From: Anaerolineales bacterium
Lineage (GTDB): Bacteria > Chloroflexota > Anaerolineae > Anaerolineales > UBA11858
Length of the DNA stretch: 32,325 bases
Direction: 5' to 3'
Assembly (NCBI GenBank): GCA_021161345.1
Contig: JAGHAU010000265.1
Location: 1 to 32,325 of the forward strand
Below, piece after piece: positions 8,413 through 16,262 of this stretch. The notes beneath the pieces are model-generated. The model saw only the letters and a program-made list of their open reading frames with translations. It had not been told where the DNA came from and made no database searches. Made by a program: the position numbers and the translations under genes. Numbering within the stretch: the stretch's first letter is position 1; each line of letters opens with the position of its first letter.

Positions 8413-9711
8413 TTATTTACCGTTCCGAACGGATTCTAGATAGGAAGCAGCTGAACTTGCAGCCGCACTCGCGGAATTGATGCTGTCAACGATATCCATT
8501 GGTCCGGTCGATGCGCCTGTAGCAAATATTCCCGGTTGGTTTGTTTTGGTAGATGACAGATTCGGTGTTGGGGATTTTACAAAACCAAATTCGTCAACAT
8601 TGACTCCATAGACCTGGGAGGGGTTATATTTCGGGATCATTCCCACAGAAAGAACAATCATGTCGTGAGTGCGTTCAATAATCTGGGAATTTTCATCGAT
8701 AAGTTCCACGCGAACAACAGGATTTTGGTTCTCATCTTCGGAGATCTTGGCTACTTTCCCTTTCACAAATTCAATACCCATTGCTTGAGCGTTTTGATAA
8801 AATTGTTCATAACCTTTGCCAAATGTTCGAATATCCATATAGTAGATCGTGATATCCGCCATGGGAAGGGATCCGGCGATCAGCATGGCTTGTTTAATAG
8901 CGTACATGCAGCAAATCCGGGAACAATAGGGAACGCCCAGGGTTTCATCCCGGGACCCAGCGCATTGAACATAGGCGATGGATTCAGGTTCTTTTCCATC
9001 ACCGGGACGAATTACACGGGCGTACGGACCTGTGGGTGCCAAGAGACGTTCCATGATTAATCCATCAATCACGTTGTGCAGTTTCCCGTTGCCGTATTCT
9101 TTTTTCGCGTCTATTGGTGTCGTTTCAAACCCGGTTGCGATGATCAAAGTATCAACTTCAATTTCAACTTCCTTTTCAGTCTGCAAAAAGTCAATTGAAT
9201 CCACCGGACAAGCCCTTGCGCATTTTCCACATAAAATGCAGTTATCCATATCCAGGACCGCAATTTGTGGAACGGCAGTTGAGAAAGGTACGCGAACGGC
9301 ACGAATAGCGCCGATATTTAAATCAAAGGGGTTGGGTATGTCTACAGGACAAGCGTATTCACATAGCCGGCATCCGGTGCAGGTTTCTTCAACAACGAAG
9401 CGAGGTTTTTTTAGTACGTTGGCGATAAAACCGCTGCCGTTTTTTTGTATGGATTGAATTTCTGAGTAGGACAGGATTCGGATATTTTTATTGTTGGCTA
9501 CCGCCGACATTTTAGGAGTAGTGATACAGCTTGCGCAATCCAGGGTAGGGAACACTTTGCTCAACATGATCATCTTCCCGCCAATGCTGGGTTCTTTTTC
9601 TACCAAGATGACTTGGTATCCCTGATCGGCCAGATCCAATGCTGATTGCATCCCTGCAATCCCTCCCCCTACAACTAACGCATCTGCTTTGAGCTTATTT
9701 TCGTCCATCAT
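8413..9711 (-). CDS. HdrA-like (QmoA-like) FAD/iron-sulfur oxidoreductase subunit
   Basis: 432 aa: VVGGGIAGMQSALDLADQGYQVILVEKEPSIGGKM..FPTLDCASCITTPKM; CTGCRLCEYACPVD; CILCGKCARACPVD; PYCSRICCMYAIKQA. Confidence 0.9.
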   Translation of the reverse strand: MMDENKLKADALVVGGGIAGMQSALDLADQGYQVILVEKEPSIGGKMIMLSKVFPTLDCASCITTPKMSAVANNKNIRILSYSEIQSIQKNGSGFIANVLKKPRFVVEETCTGCRLCEYACPVDIPNPFDLNIGAIRAVRVPFSTAVPQIAVLDMDNCILCGKCARACPVDSIDFLQTEKEVEIEVDTLIIATGFETTPIDAKKEYGNGKLHNVIDGLIMERLLAPTGPYARVIRPGDGKEPESIAYVQCAGSRDETLGVPYCSRICCMYAIKQAMLIAGSLPMADITIYYMDIRTFGKGYEQFYQNAQAMGIEFVKGKVAKISEDENQNPVVRVELIDENSQIIERTHDMIVLSVGMIPKYNPSQVYGVNVDEFGFVKSPTPNLSSTKTNQPGIFATGASTGPMDIVDSINSASAAASSAASYLESVRNGK

Positions 9712-10148
9712 TTATCCTTCCCTTGGTCTGCGAGTTCGTCCTGGACAAATCCAATTTCATTTAACGTTTCATTCATCTCGTTGACTTGTTTCAGGAAAGG
9801 TTTTTTGCAGACTGTACAGATAGCCGCTAATTTAAGCCGTTTAATATTAATTCCAAGTTCCCCCATTTTTTTATAGGTTTGATCCACCATCACTGCAGTT
9901 CGCTCAGGGCCTCCTTTAAACGGGCTGTCTGTGCCACTGTACATGACTATGATACCGTCAATACCTTTTTCAAAAGCCTTGATATAAAATTCCGTTGAGA
10001 ACATGCTCGGACAGCGAACGGGAAGAATACTGGTGTTGGTGGAGTAGTTTAAGTGCTGCTGCCCGACATAATCAGCGCCAGCATATCCTCCAGACAGAGT
10101 TGCTAATATTAATATTTTGGGTTCTTTAGTTGTTGTAGTTTCGTTCAT
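9708..10148 (-). CDS. MvhD/FlpD-like (hydrogenase iron-sulfur subunit family) protein, degenerate cysteine set
   Basis: PKILILATLSGGYAGADYVGQQHLNYSTNTSILPVRCPSMFSTEFYIKAFEKGIDGIIVMYSGTDSPFKGG matches the MvhD scaffold. The ORF is called from 10175, but ATG 10148 has an upstream AGGAAAAGG ribosome-binding site. Confidence 0.72.
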   Translation of the reverse strand: MNETTTTKEPKILILATLSGGYAGADYVGQQHLNYSTNTSILPVRCPSMFSTEFYIKAFEKGIDGIIVMYSGTDSPFKGGPERTAVMVDQTYKKMGELGINIKRLKLAAICTVCKKPFLKQVNEMNETLNEIGFVQDELADQGKDK

Positions 10149-10191
10149 ACGCCTTTTCCTAGATAGAATGCGCACCCATTAACATAGAGTT

Positions 10192-10220
10192 ACGGCTTAG
10201 AGATGGTGACTCTAAGCCGT
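10192..10220. repeat. Perfect 11-bp inverted repeat (intergenic RNA hairpin) between tusA-like and mvhD-like genes
   Basis: ACGGCTTAGAG-ATGGTGA-CTCTAAGCCGT, with no T-tract on the minus strand. Confidence 0.7.
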
Positions 10221-10247
10221 AGGCTATTTAACCTTCCTGTAAAAGAA

Positions 10248-10502
10248 TCATTTTTGTCTGCGGATAAAAAGACGGTCATATCCATCTGCTGCAAGGTCGC
10301 CTAAATATTCGTGTCCAACTTTCGCACACCAGCGGGGCATATCGCTTTTGGTGGTTTCTTCCCCGGACCAAAGCTCCAGGATTTCACCGATATTTACTTT
10401 GCCAATGCTTTTTTTAGCTTCCAAGAGCGGACCGGGGCAGGCCATCGCCCGAGCGTCAACTGTTTCTGCAGCTTCTATTTTTTCTAACTCTTCTGGGGAC
10501 AT
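10248..10502 (-). CDS. TusA-family sulfurtransferase
   Basis: MSPEELEKIEAAETVDARAMACPGPLLEAKKSIGKVNIGEILELWSG..., with the CPGP signature. The internal ATG at 10502 has a good RBS (AAGGAGAAAG); the longer ORF to 10634 overlaps arsR. Confidence 0.9.
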   Translation of the reverse strand: MSPEELEKIEAAETVDARAMACPGPLLEAKKSIGKVNIGEILELWSGEETTKSDMPRWCAKVGHEYLGDLAADGYDRLFIRRQK

Positions 10503-10536
10503 TTCTTTCTCCTTGGGGATGAATAGACCTATATGA

Positions 10537-10821
10537 TTAACGGTTTTTTGATAGGACTGGACAGGCTTCGCTGAATTTTGTGTCTGCAATCCTGTAGTAA
10601 ATTTCCCTTCCATCTCTGCGTGAATGTAAAACACCTTTATTCTTCATCAGCCTAAGATGCTGAGATGTGTTTTGTAAAGAAGTCTTAATTTTCTCTGAGA
10701 TCTCACTTACAGTCAACTCCCGACTTCCTAGGACCCAGACGATCTGGACTCTGTGAGCATTTCCCAAAATAGCGCAAAATTCTGCCTGTTCCTGGGCTTC
10801 AATAGTCTCAGTTGGGTTCAT
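10537..10821 (-). CDS. ArsR-family regulator with two cysteines
   Basis: 94 aa: FCAILGNAHRVQIVWVLGSRELTVSEISEKIKTSLQNTSQHLRLMKNKGVLHSRRDGREIYYRIAD; winged-helix ArsR pattern. Confidence 0.9.
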   Translation of the reverse strand: MNPTETIEAQEQAEFCAILGNAHRVQIVWVLGSRELTVSEISEKIKTSLQNTSQHLRLMKNKGVLHSRRDGREIYYRIADTKFSEACPVLSKNR

Positions 10822-10836
10822 AAATTTCTCTCAATC

Positions 10837-10856
10837 AGTTAAACGATTACTTAACT
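10837..10856. promoter_or_regulatory. Candidate ArsR operator (inverted repeat) upstream of arsR start
   Basis: AGTTAA-N8-TTAACT perfect inverted repeat 16 bp upstream of the ATG (10821); -10-like TATACT on the minus strand at 10871-10876. Confidence 0.4.
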
Positions 10857-11041
10857 AAATGACTGTGGAAAGTATATGCCTGCGGACCTTTCTTAATAAG
10901 TGCAATTAATCACAAGCAGATATCAGTATTATTGATAATAGGCCATAGAAGAAACCTATGGACTATTTTTTATTATTCTCGTCGCTGGTATTTTGAATTA
11001 CACCTTGTTAGAATACATCTAGTCAGCTTGAGGAGAAAACC

Positions 11042-11833
11042 ATGAATGAAGAAATGTTTTACGGTAAAACAGTTCTGGTCACTGGATCCGGAAGGGGAAT
11101 TGGCCGGGCGATTGCATTGCATTTTGCTTCCCTGGGCGCTGATATTGTAGTGAATTATTTCAGGAACCGGGAACCTGCAGAAGAAACAGCTCAAAAGATA
11201 GCAGAGTTTGGTGTCCGGGCAGAGATAATTAAAGCCAATGTGGGGGATATGGATGATCTGGAGAATCTGATCTCTGAAACAGACCGGCTATTTAGCGGTT
11301 TGGACATCCTGGTAAGCAATGCAGGATCCGGTTATAACCGTCCTATTCTGGAACAGCGTCCCAAAGGTTGGGATTGGACCATGGATATCAACGCCAAAGC
11401 TTACCTTTTCCTGGCTCAAAAATCTGTTCCTCTCATGGAAAAACGCGGTGGAGGCTCGATCGTCAGCATATCCTCACCGGGATCCTTTCGGGTCCTTCCG
11501 GAATATGCTGTTGTGGGTGCCAGCAAAGCGGCAATTGAGGCGTTGACCCGCTACATGGCAGTGGAATTTGGGGTAAAGAACATATCTGTGAATGCAGTCT
11601 CTCCAGGTATTGTCGCCACGGAAGCCTTGCAGCATTTCAATACTATGCAGGATGAAGATCTGCTGGATGAGATCGCTGAACAAACACCAGCAGGGCGGAT
11701 TGTCACACCGGAAGATGTGGCAGCTATTGTAGCTTTCCTGTGTTCTCCAGATGCTTCCATGATCCGGGGGCAAACCATAATAGCTGATGGCGGGTTTACT
11801 CTCCCGGCAAGTGGCTTACAGAGGCCGTCCTGA
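11042..11833 (+). CDS. Short-chain dehydrogenase/reductase (FabG-like)
   Basis: VLVTGSGRGIGRAIALHFASLGADIVVNY, NAG, YAVVGASKAAIEALTRYMAVE; classical SDR motifs. Confidence 0.93.
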   Translation: MNEEMFYGKTVLVTGSGRGIGRAIALHFASLGADIVVNYFRNREPAEETAQKIAEFGVRAEIIKANVGDMDDLENLISETDRLFSGLDILVSNAGSGYNRPILEQRPKGWDWTMDINAKAYLFLAQKSVPLMEKRGGGSIVSISSPGSFRVLPEYAVVGASKAAIEALTRYMAVEFGVKNISVNAVSPGIVATEALQHFNTMQDEDLLDEIAEQTPAGRIVTPEDVAAIVAFLCSPDASMIRGQTIIADGGFTLPASGLQRPS

Positions 11834-11927
11834 TCATCATATATCGTCAGAGATTCGGGGAATTATTGCTAAAGGATAGGGTTTTTGTTAAAAGTAATTC
11901 TTTTTGATTGAGAGAACAATCACGTCC

Positions 11928-11955
11928 TTGATATATATTCGAATTATGTTATACT
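11928..11955 (+). promoter_or_regulatory. Candidate sigma70-type promoter upstream of the liv operon
   Basis: TTGATA - 16 bp - TATACT. Confidence 0.45.
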
Positions 11956-12291
11956 CCACTTCCAAGTGATAATTTTCCTTATATCACATTCCCACAATAC
12001 AATTTAATATTTTCTTCCTCATATTTACTAGAATTTGGCACCTTTGAATCGTATATAAAATTACCGGGTAAAACCCTATCAGTTGGAAGGGAAGTCCCGA
12101 TTGTACGAGCAGTAAGCAAGTAGATTTTTTTCAGGTAGTCTTTTTTCAGCAGGTGATGACCTGAATCGTCTATTATCATGACTTGTACAGGAATTTTTCT
12201 TCATTAAAAGGAAGGAGGTGAGGTGGAGTTCATACAATTGCACATAAAATATGAGTTTATTTTATTGAAATTTCCCTAAGGAGGAAACAGT

Positions 12292-13491
12292 ATGTCAAAG
12301 AGATATTATCTTTTTAGTATTTTAATCGCTGTCAGCCTGATATTGGCTGCTTGCGGTGGCGCAGCGAAAGCTCCTGATGTTTGTGCCGAAAACCCCGATG
12401 AGACTGTCTGTGCTGTTATTGAAGAAGGTAGCACCATAAAAATTGGTTATGCTGGACCGATGGCTGGCGACTACTCAGCCTTTGGCATCGATATCTCCAA
12501 TGCCGGTCTGCTGGCAGTCGATGATGCTGGTGAATTCAACGGTTTTACCTTTGAGTTGCTGATTGAAGATACTCAGGGAAGTGGCGAAGGTGGAGCCTCC
12601 GTGGCCAACCTTTACGTATCTGATCCTGATGTTGTGGCAATTGCCGGCCACACTTTCTCTGGCTCCACAGCAGCTGCAATCCCCATCTATAATGCTGCTC
12701 GTTTACCGATGCTTTCTCCTTCTGCAACCAAAGCTGACCTGACGGATGGCCCCCAGGATGTCTTCAACCGCATCCCCTTCACCGATGACCTGCAGGGTCA
12801 GTTCGCAGCAGAGTACCTCTACAATGTTCTCGGTGTGACCAAATTGGCTGTGATGCACGATGGTGATGCATATGGAAAGGGTGTTGCTGAGAGAGTTCAG
12901 GAAGTGTATATGAGTCTTGGCGGTGAAGTTGTTGCCGTTGAGGCAGTCACCCCCGGTGAGACCGACTACAGCGCTGTTCTGACTGATATCGGCGCCTCAG
13001 ATCCTGAGGCCATTTATTTTGGTGGATATTATCCTGAATGTGCAGTGATTGCCCAGGGCATGCCCGTTGCCGGTATGGAGGACGTCCTCCTCTTCAGTGA
13101 TGACGGCAGTTATGGTGAGGCATTTATCGAATTAGCTGGTCCTCATGCAGAAGGTGTTTATGCCGCAACTGGCGCACCGCTGGATAGTGCTGCCAAAGCT
13201 GAATTTGATGCCTATTTTGAGAGTATCTATGGTGATCCTCCTGGCGCAATCTCAACCTTCACATGGCACGGTTATGATATTGTTGATGCACTGATCCAGA
13301 CCATTAAATCTGTTGCCATCCTCGGCGATGACGGAAGTCTATATATTCCTCGAGAAGCCCTGGTTGAAGCAGTGAATGGCTTGTCAGGTTATGAAGGTTT
13401 GACAGGTGTGCTGACCTGCAACGGCGGCGAGTGCAACGCATCCGGCCCGTCTTTCCAGGTAGTACAAGATGGCGCCTGGGTTATTCCCTAG
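12292..13491 (+). CDS. Branched-chain amino-acid ABC transporter substrate-binding lipoprotein (LivK/LivJ family)
   Basis: Lipobox (SLILAACGG), IKIGYAGPMAGDYSAFGIDISNAGLLAVDDA; strong RBS AAGGAGG; followed by livHMGF-like genes. Confidence 0.93.
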   Translation: MSKRYYLFSILIAVSLILAACGGAAKAPDVCAENPDETVCAVIEEGSTIKIGYAGPMAGDYSAFGIDISNAGLLAVDDAGEFNGFTFELLIEDTQGSGEGGASVANLYVSDPDVVAIAGHTFSGSTAAAIPIYNAARLPMLSPSATKADLTDGPQDVFNRIPFTDDLQGQFAAEYLYNVLGVTKLAVMHDGDAYGKGVAERVQEVYMSLGGEVVAVEAVTPGETDYSAVLTDIGASDPEAIYFGGYYPECAVIAQGMPVAGMEDVLLFSDDGSYGEAFIELAGPHAEGVYAATGAPLDSAAKAEFDAYFESIYGDPPGAISTFTWHGYDIVDALIQTIKSVAILGDDGSLYIPREALVEAVNGLSGYEGLTGVLTCNGGECNASGPSFQVVQDGAWVIP

Positions 13492-13526
13492 CCAATAAAT
13501 CTGTTTTAGAACCATGTTACAAAATC

Positions 13527-13555
13527 GCGAGGCAAGCTAGATCAGCTTGCCTCGC
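13527..13555. repeat. Perfect 12-bp intergenic hairpin between livK-like and livH-like genes
   Basis: GCGAGGCAAGCT-AGATC-AGCTTGCCTCGC; no T-tract after it. Confidence 0.8.
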
Positions 13556-13602
13556 AAATCCCTGTATAAGAAAGGATATATCAAAGAATAAAGAAGGTTT
13601 TT

Positions 13603-14697
13603 ATGAGTGAAACAAAACCCAAAAAAACAACTGGACGTGTTAATTCGTTCAAGATTATCCAAGCAATTATTTCTGTGTTATTTCTTGCTTTTCTGTCATG
13701 GCGGCTTTATAACGTGATAAGTTCTGGTGTATATGGGCCTGATACCTGGGTGAGGTTTGCCATTAGTGGATTGATCATAGGCAGTGTTTATGCTGTGATA
13801 GCGATTGGTTACACCCTTGTTTATGGCATCCTGTTCATGATCAATTTTGCACATGGTGAGCTCATGATGATTGGAGCGTTTTCAGGGTATTTTGTCTTTG
13901 AAGCTCTGAAATCCATCCCTGTAGCCGCTACCGGAATGAGCTTTCTGGATTCTTATCAGATCATCTCTGTTGTGCTTGCATTCATCGTAGGCATGTTTAT
14001 GGCCGCTTTGAGTGGATATTTTCTGGAGAAGATCGCATATCGACCTCTGCGGGGAGCGCCTCGCTTGATCCCTTTGATCAGTGCCATTGGTGCCTCTATA
14101 TTCCTCCAGAACGCTGCCCAGGTGACATTTGGACCTCAGCGGCGCACTTACACTAATCCGGATGCCCTCTTGCGCAGTCAGGGGTGGAGGATACCCATCG
14201 GCGGAGAAGAAGTTATCCTTACTTATACAGGTGTTTTGACTTTTGTGCTTTCAATTCTGCTCTTGATCGGTCTCTACACGCTGGTGATGCGAACAAGGTA
14301 TGGTCGATCTATGCGGGCAGTTGCTGAGAATAAACAAACTGCAGCCCTGATGGGCATTAACGTTGACAGGATCATCAGCAATACCTTTATCATCAGCGGC
14401 GCCCTTGGTGGTGCGGCTGGTGTGATGTGGGGAATCCATAACGGGATCATCTACCACTTTGTTGGTTTTATTCCAGGAATAAAGGCTTTTACTGCTGCGG
14501 TGCTGGGAGGAATCGGGAATATTCCTGGTGCAATGGTCGGCGGTCTTTTGCTAGGTATAGTTGAATCTCTAGGACCCGCAGCCCTGGGAATAGATTTTCA
14601 GCTCAAGGATGTGATTGCATTTTCCATCCTGGTCCTGATCTTGATATTCCGCCCCTCAGGTATTGTGGGTGAAGTTTTAACTGAGGAGAAAGTCTGA
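13603..14697 (+). CDS. livH: Branched-chain amino-acid ABC transporter permease (LivH family)
   Basis: GLIIGSVYAVIAIGYTLVYGILFMINFAHGELMMIGAF; LivH signature. Confidence 0.92.
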   Translation: MSETKPKKTTGRVNSFKIIQAIISVLFLAFLSWRLYNVISSGVYGPDTWVRFAISGLIIGSVYAVIAIGYTLVYGILFMINFAHGELMMIGAFSGYFVFEALKSIPVAATGMSFLDSYQIISVVLAFIVGMFMAALSGYFLEKIAYRPLRGAPRLIPLISAIGASIFLQNAAQVTFGPQRRTYTNPDALLRSQGWRIPIGGEEVILTYTGVLTFVLSILLLIGLYTLVMRTRYGRSMRAVAENKQTAALMGINVDRIISNTFIISGALGGAAGVMWGIHNGIIYHFVGFIPGIKAFTAAVLGGIGNIPGAMVGGLLLGIVESLGPAALGIDFQLKDVIAFSILVLILIFRPSGIVGEVLTEEKV

Positions 14698-16259
14698 TGA
14701 AGGATCTAATTAAACAAGGTTTGCGGTTAGGTTCAATTTTTGGGGTAGTGATCATCTTTTTGATCTTATTTGGTCTAACATCAACCTTATCTGATATCTT
14801 GGGAGAATTTGTAAATCTCGAATCTAGAACCCGCACAGGGAATCCTGGCGGGTTGATGATCTTATTTGCTCTGTTGAGCTTGTGGGCAGGATCCAGTGCT
14901 TCAGCGTCTGATAGATCCAATTGGAAATCCGCCCTGGTTTCTGGAGTGTCAGTAAGTTTGATCATTGGTTTATTCGTCGCTGCGTTTATACTCCTGGTTG
15001 GTTTCCTGGACAGCGCCGATGTTGAAATGCGGGATTATTTAGCCCAACTGGACCACCTTTCTGTTCAATTTCTACTTTATGGAAGAAGTCTCATTGCAGG
15101 TGTTTTAATCACATTTGGTATTTTCCTCATATTTGGAATCCTGGGTGCTTTGTTGGCCTATTGGTATGAAGCTAAACAGGCTGGAGAAGTCATCCAGAAG
15201 CAAGTACTAGTACTGAAAGAGAAGGCGCTGGATTCCAAACTGGCAAAGCAATATAAAGAAAATCCCAGATCGAAATGGATCGGGTATGGCCTTTTAGGAC
15301 TTGTAGTATTTATTACACCCCAGTTCTTGGGGAAGTATTGGAACTACGCCATGGGAACTGTCGGTATTTATGTCCTGATGGGATTGGGGTTGAATATCGT
15401 GGTTGGCCTGGCTGGATTGCTTGACCTGGGGTACGTGGCATTTTTTGCAATAGGCGCATATACAGCTGGTTTATTGACAGCTCCTGCTCCACTGCCCCTT
15501 CAAATCGGCTTTTGGCCAGTTCTGATCTTCAGCATTGTTATGGCCGCTTTTGCAGGAATTCTCCTAGGTATACCTGTGCTTCGCATGAGAGGAGATTACC
15601 TGGCGATCGTCACCCTCGGTTTCGGAGAGATTATCAGGGTCTTAATACGGAGCGATATGCTGGCCCCTTATGTGGGTGGCCCCCAGGGAATCAGAGATAT
15701 TGCCGGTCCAAGTTTGTTTGGCATCGCATTTAGCGGAAAAGCATATTTGTATCTGATAATAATTGCCATTCTGTTAATAATTCTATTCACGAATTATCTT
15801 CAAAATTCAAAGGTTGGTCGAGCCTGGATGGCAATGCGTGAGGACGAAACCGTTGCCCAGGCCATGGGTATTAACACCCTATATTATAAATTAATGGCTT
15901 TCGCCACCGGCGCTGCATTTGCAGGGTTGGGAGGAGCACTATTTGCAGCCAGGAACCAGTATACTGGTCCTGCTGATCATACCTTGATGGTATCGATCAA
16001 CGTTCTATCCTTGTTGATTGTTGGAGGTATGGGCAGTATACCTGGAGTGATCGTTGGAGCCTTTGTACTTAAAGGGCTGCCTGAAATTCTCAGAGAACTG
16101 GATCTTTACCGGTTATTGGTCTTCGGTGGGTTGTTAGTATTTATGATGATCATACGTCCGGAGGGTATTTGGCCTGCGCCGCGCAGGAGGATGGAACTCC
16201 ATGAAGGGGAGTTAGATGTTTTGCCACCGGAAGAAAGTTTAGTAGGAAAAGAGGGTTAG
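14697..16259 (+). CDS. livM: Branched-chain amino-acid ABC transporter permease (LivM family) with long N-terminal membrane extension
   Basis: ALGLNIVVGLAGLLDLGYVAFFAIGAYTAGLL...RMRGDYLAIVTLGFGEIIRVL; overlaps the livH stop. Confidence 0.92.
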   Translation: MKDLIKQGLRLGSIFGVVIIFLILFGLTSTLSDILGEFVNLESRTRTGNPGGLMILFALLSLWAGSSASASDRSNWKSALVSGVSVSLIIGLFVAAFILLVGFLDSADVEMRDYLAQLDHLSVQFLLYGRSLIAGVLITFGIFLIFGILGALLAYWYEAKQAGEVIQKQVLVLKEKALDSKLAKQYKENPRSKWIGYGLLGLVVFITPQFLGKYWNYAMGTVGIYVLMGLGLNIVVGLAGLLDLGYVAFFAIGAYTAGLLTAPAPLPLQIGFWPVLIFSIVMAAFAGILLGIPVLRMRGDYLAIVTLGFGEIIRVLIRSDMLAPYVGGPQGIRDIAGPSLFGIAFSGKAYLYLIIIAILLIILFTNYLQNSKVGRAWMAMREDETVAQAMGINTLYYKLMAFATGAAFAGLGGALFAARNQYTGPADHTLMVSINVLSLLIVGGMGSIPGVIVGAFVLKGLPEILRELDLYRLLVFGGLLVFMMIIRPEGIWPAPRRRMELHEGELDVLPPEESLVGKEG

Positions 16260-16262
16260 CAG

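Noticed and set aside
6687-9457. Several plus-strand ORFs opposite the HdrA-like genes
   Set aside because: Antisense shadows; the minus-strand frames have clear cofactor-binding motifs.
2759-10821. Calling the locus a dissimilatory sulfate-reduction (Qmo-Apr) or classical sHdr operon
   Set aside because: No aprAB, sat, dsrAB, hdrB CCG-domain or lipoate-binding LbpA protein is visible in the window.
11979-12179. Minus-strand 66-aa ORF in the liv leader (MIIDDSGHHLLKKDYLKKIYLL...)
   Set aside because: Some protein-like texture, but no family recognised, no clear RBS, and it lies opposite the likely liv leader; kept only as an unresolved possibility.
12000-12200. Possible riboswitch in the liv leader
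   Set aside because: Short GC-rich pairings are present, but no known aptamer consensus could be recognised by eye.
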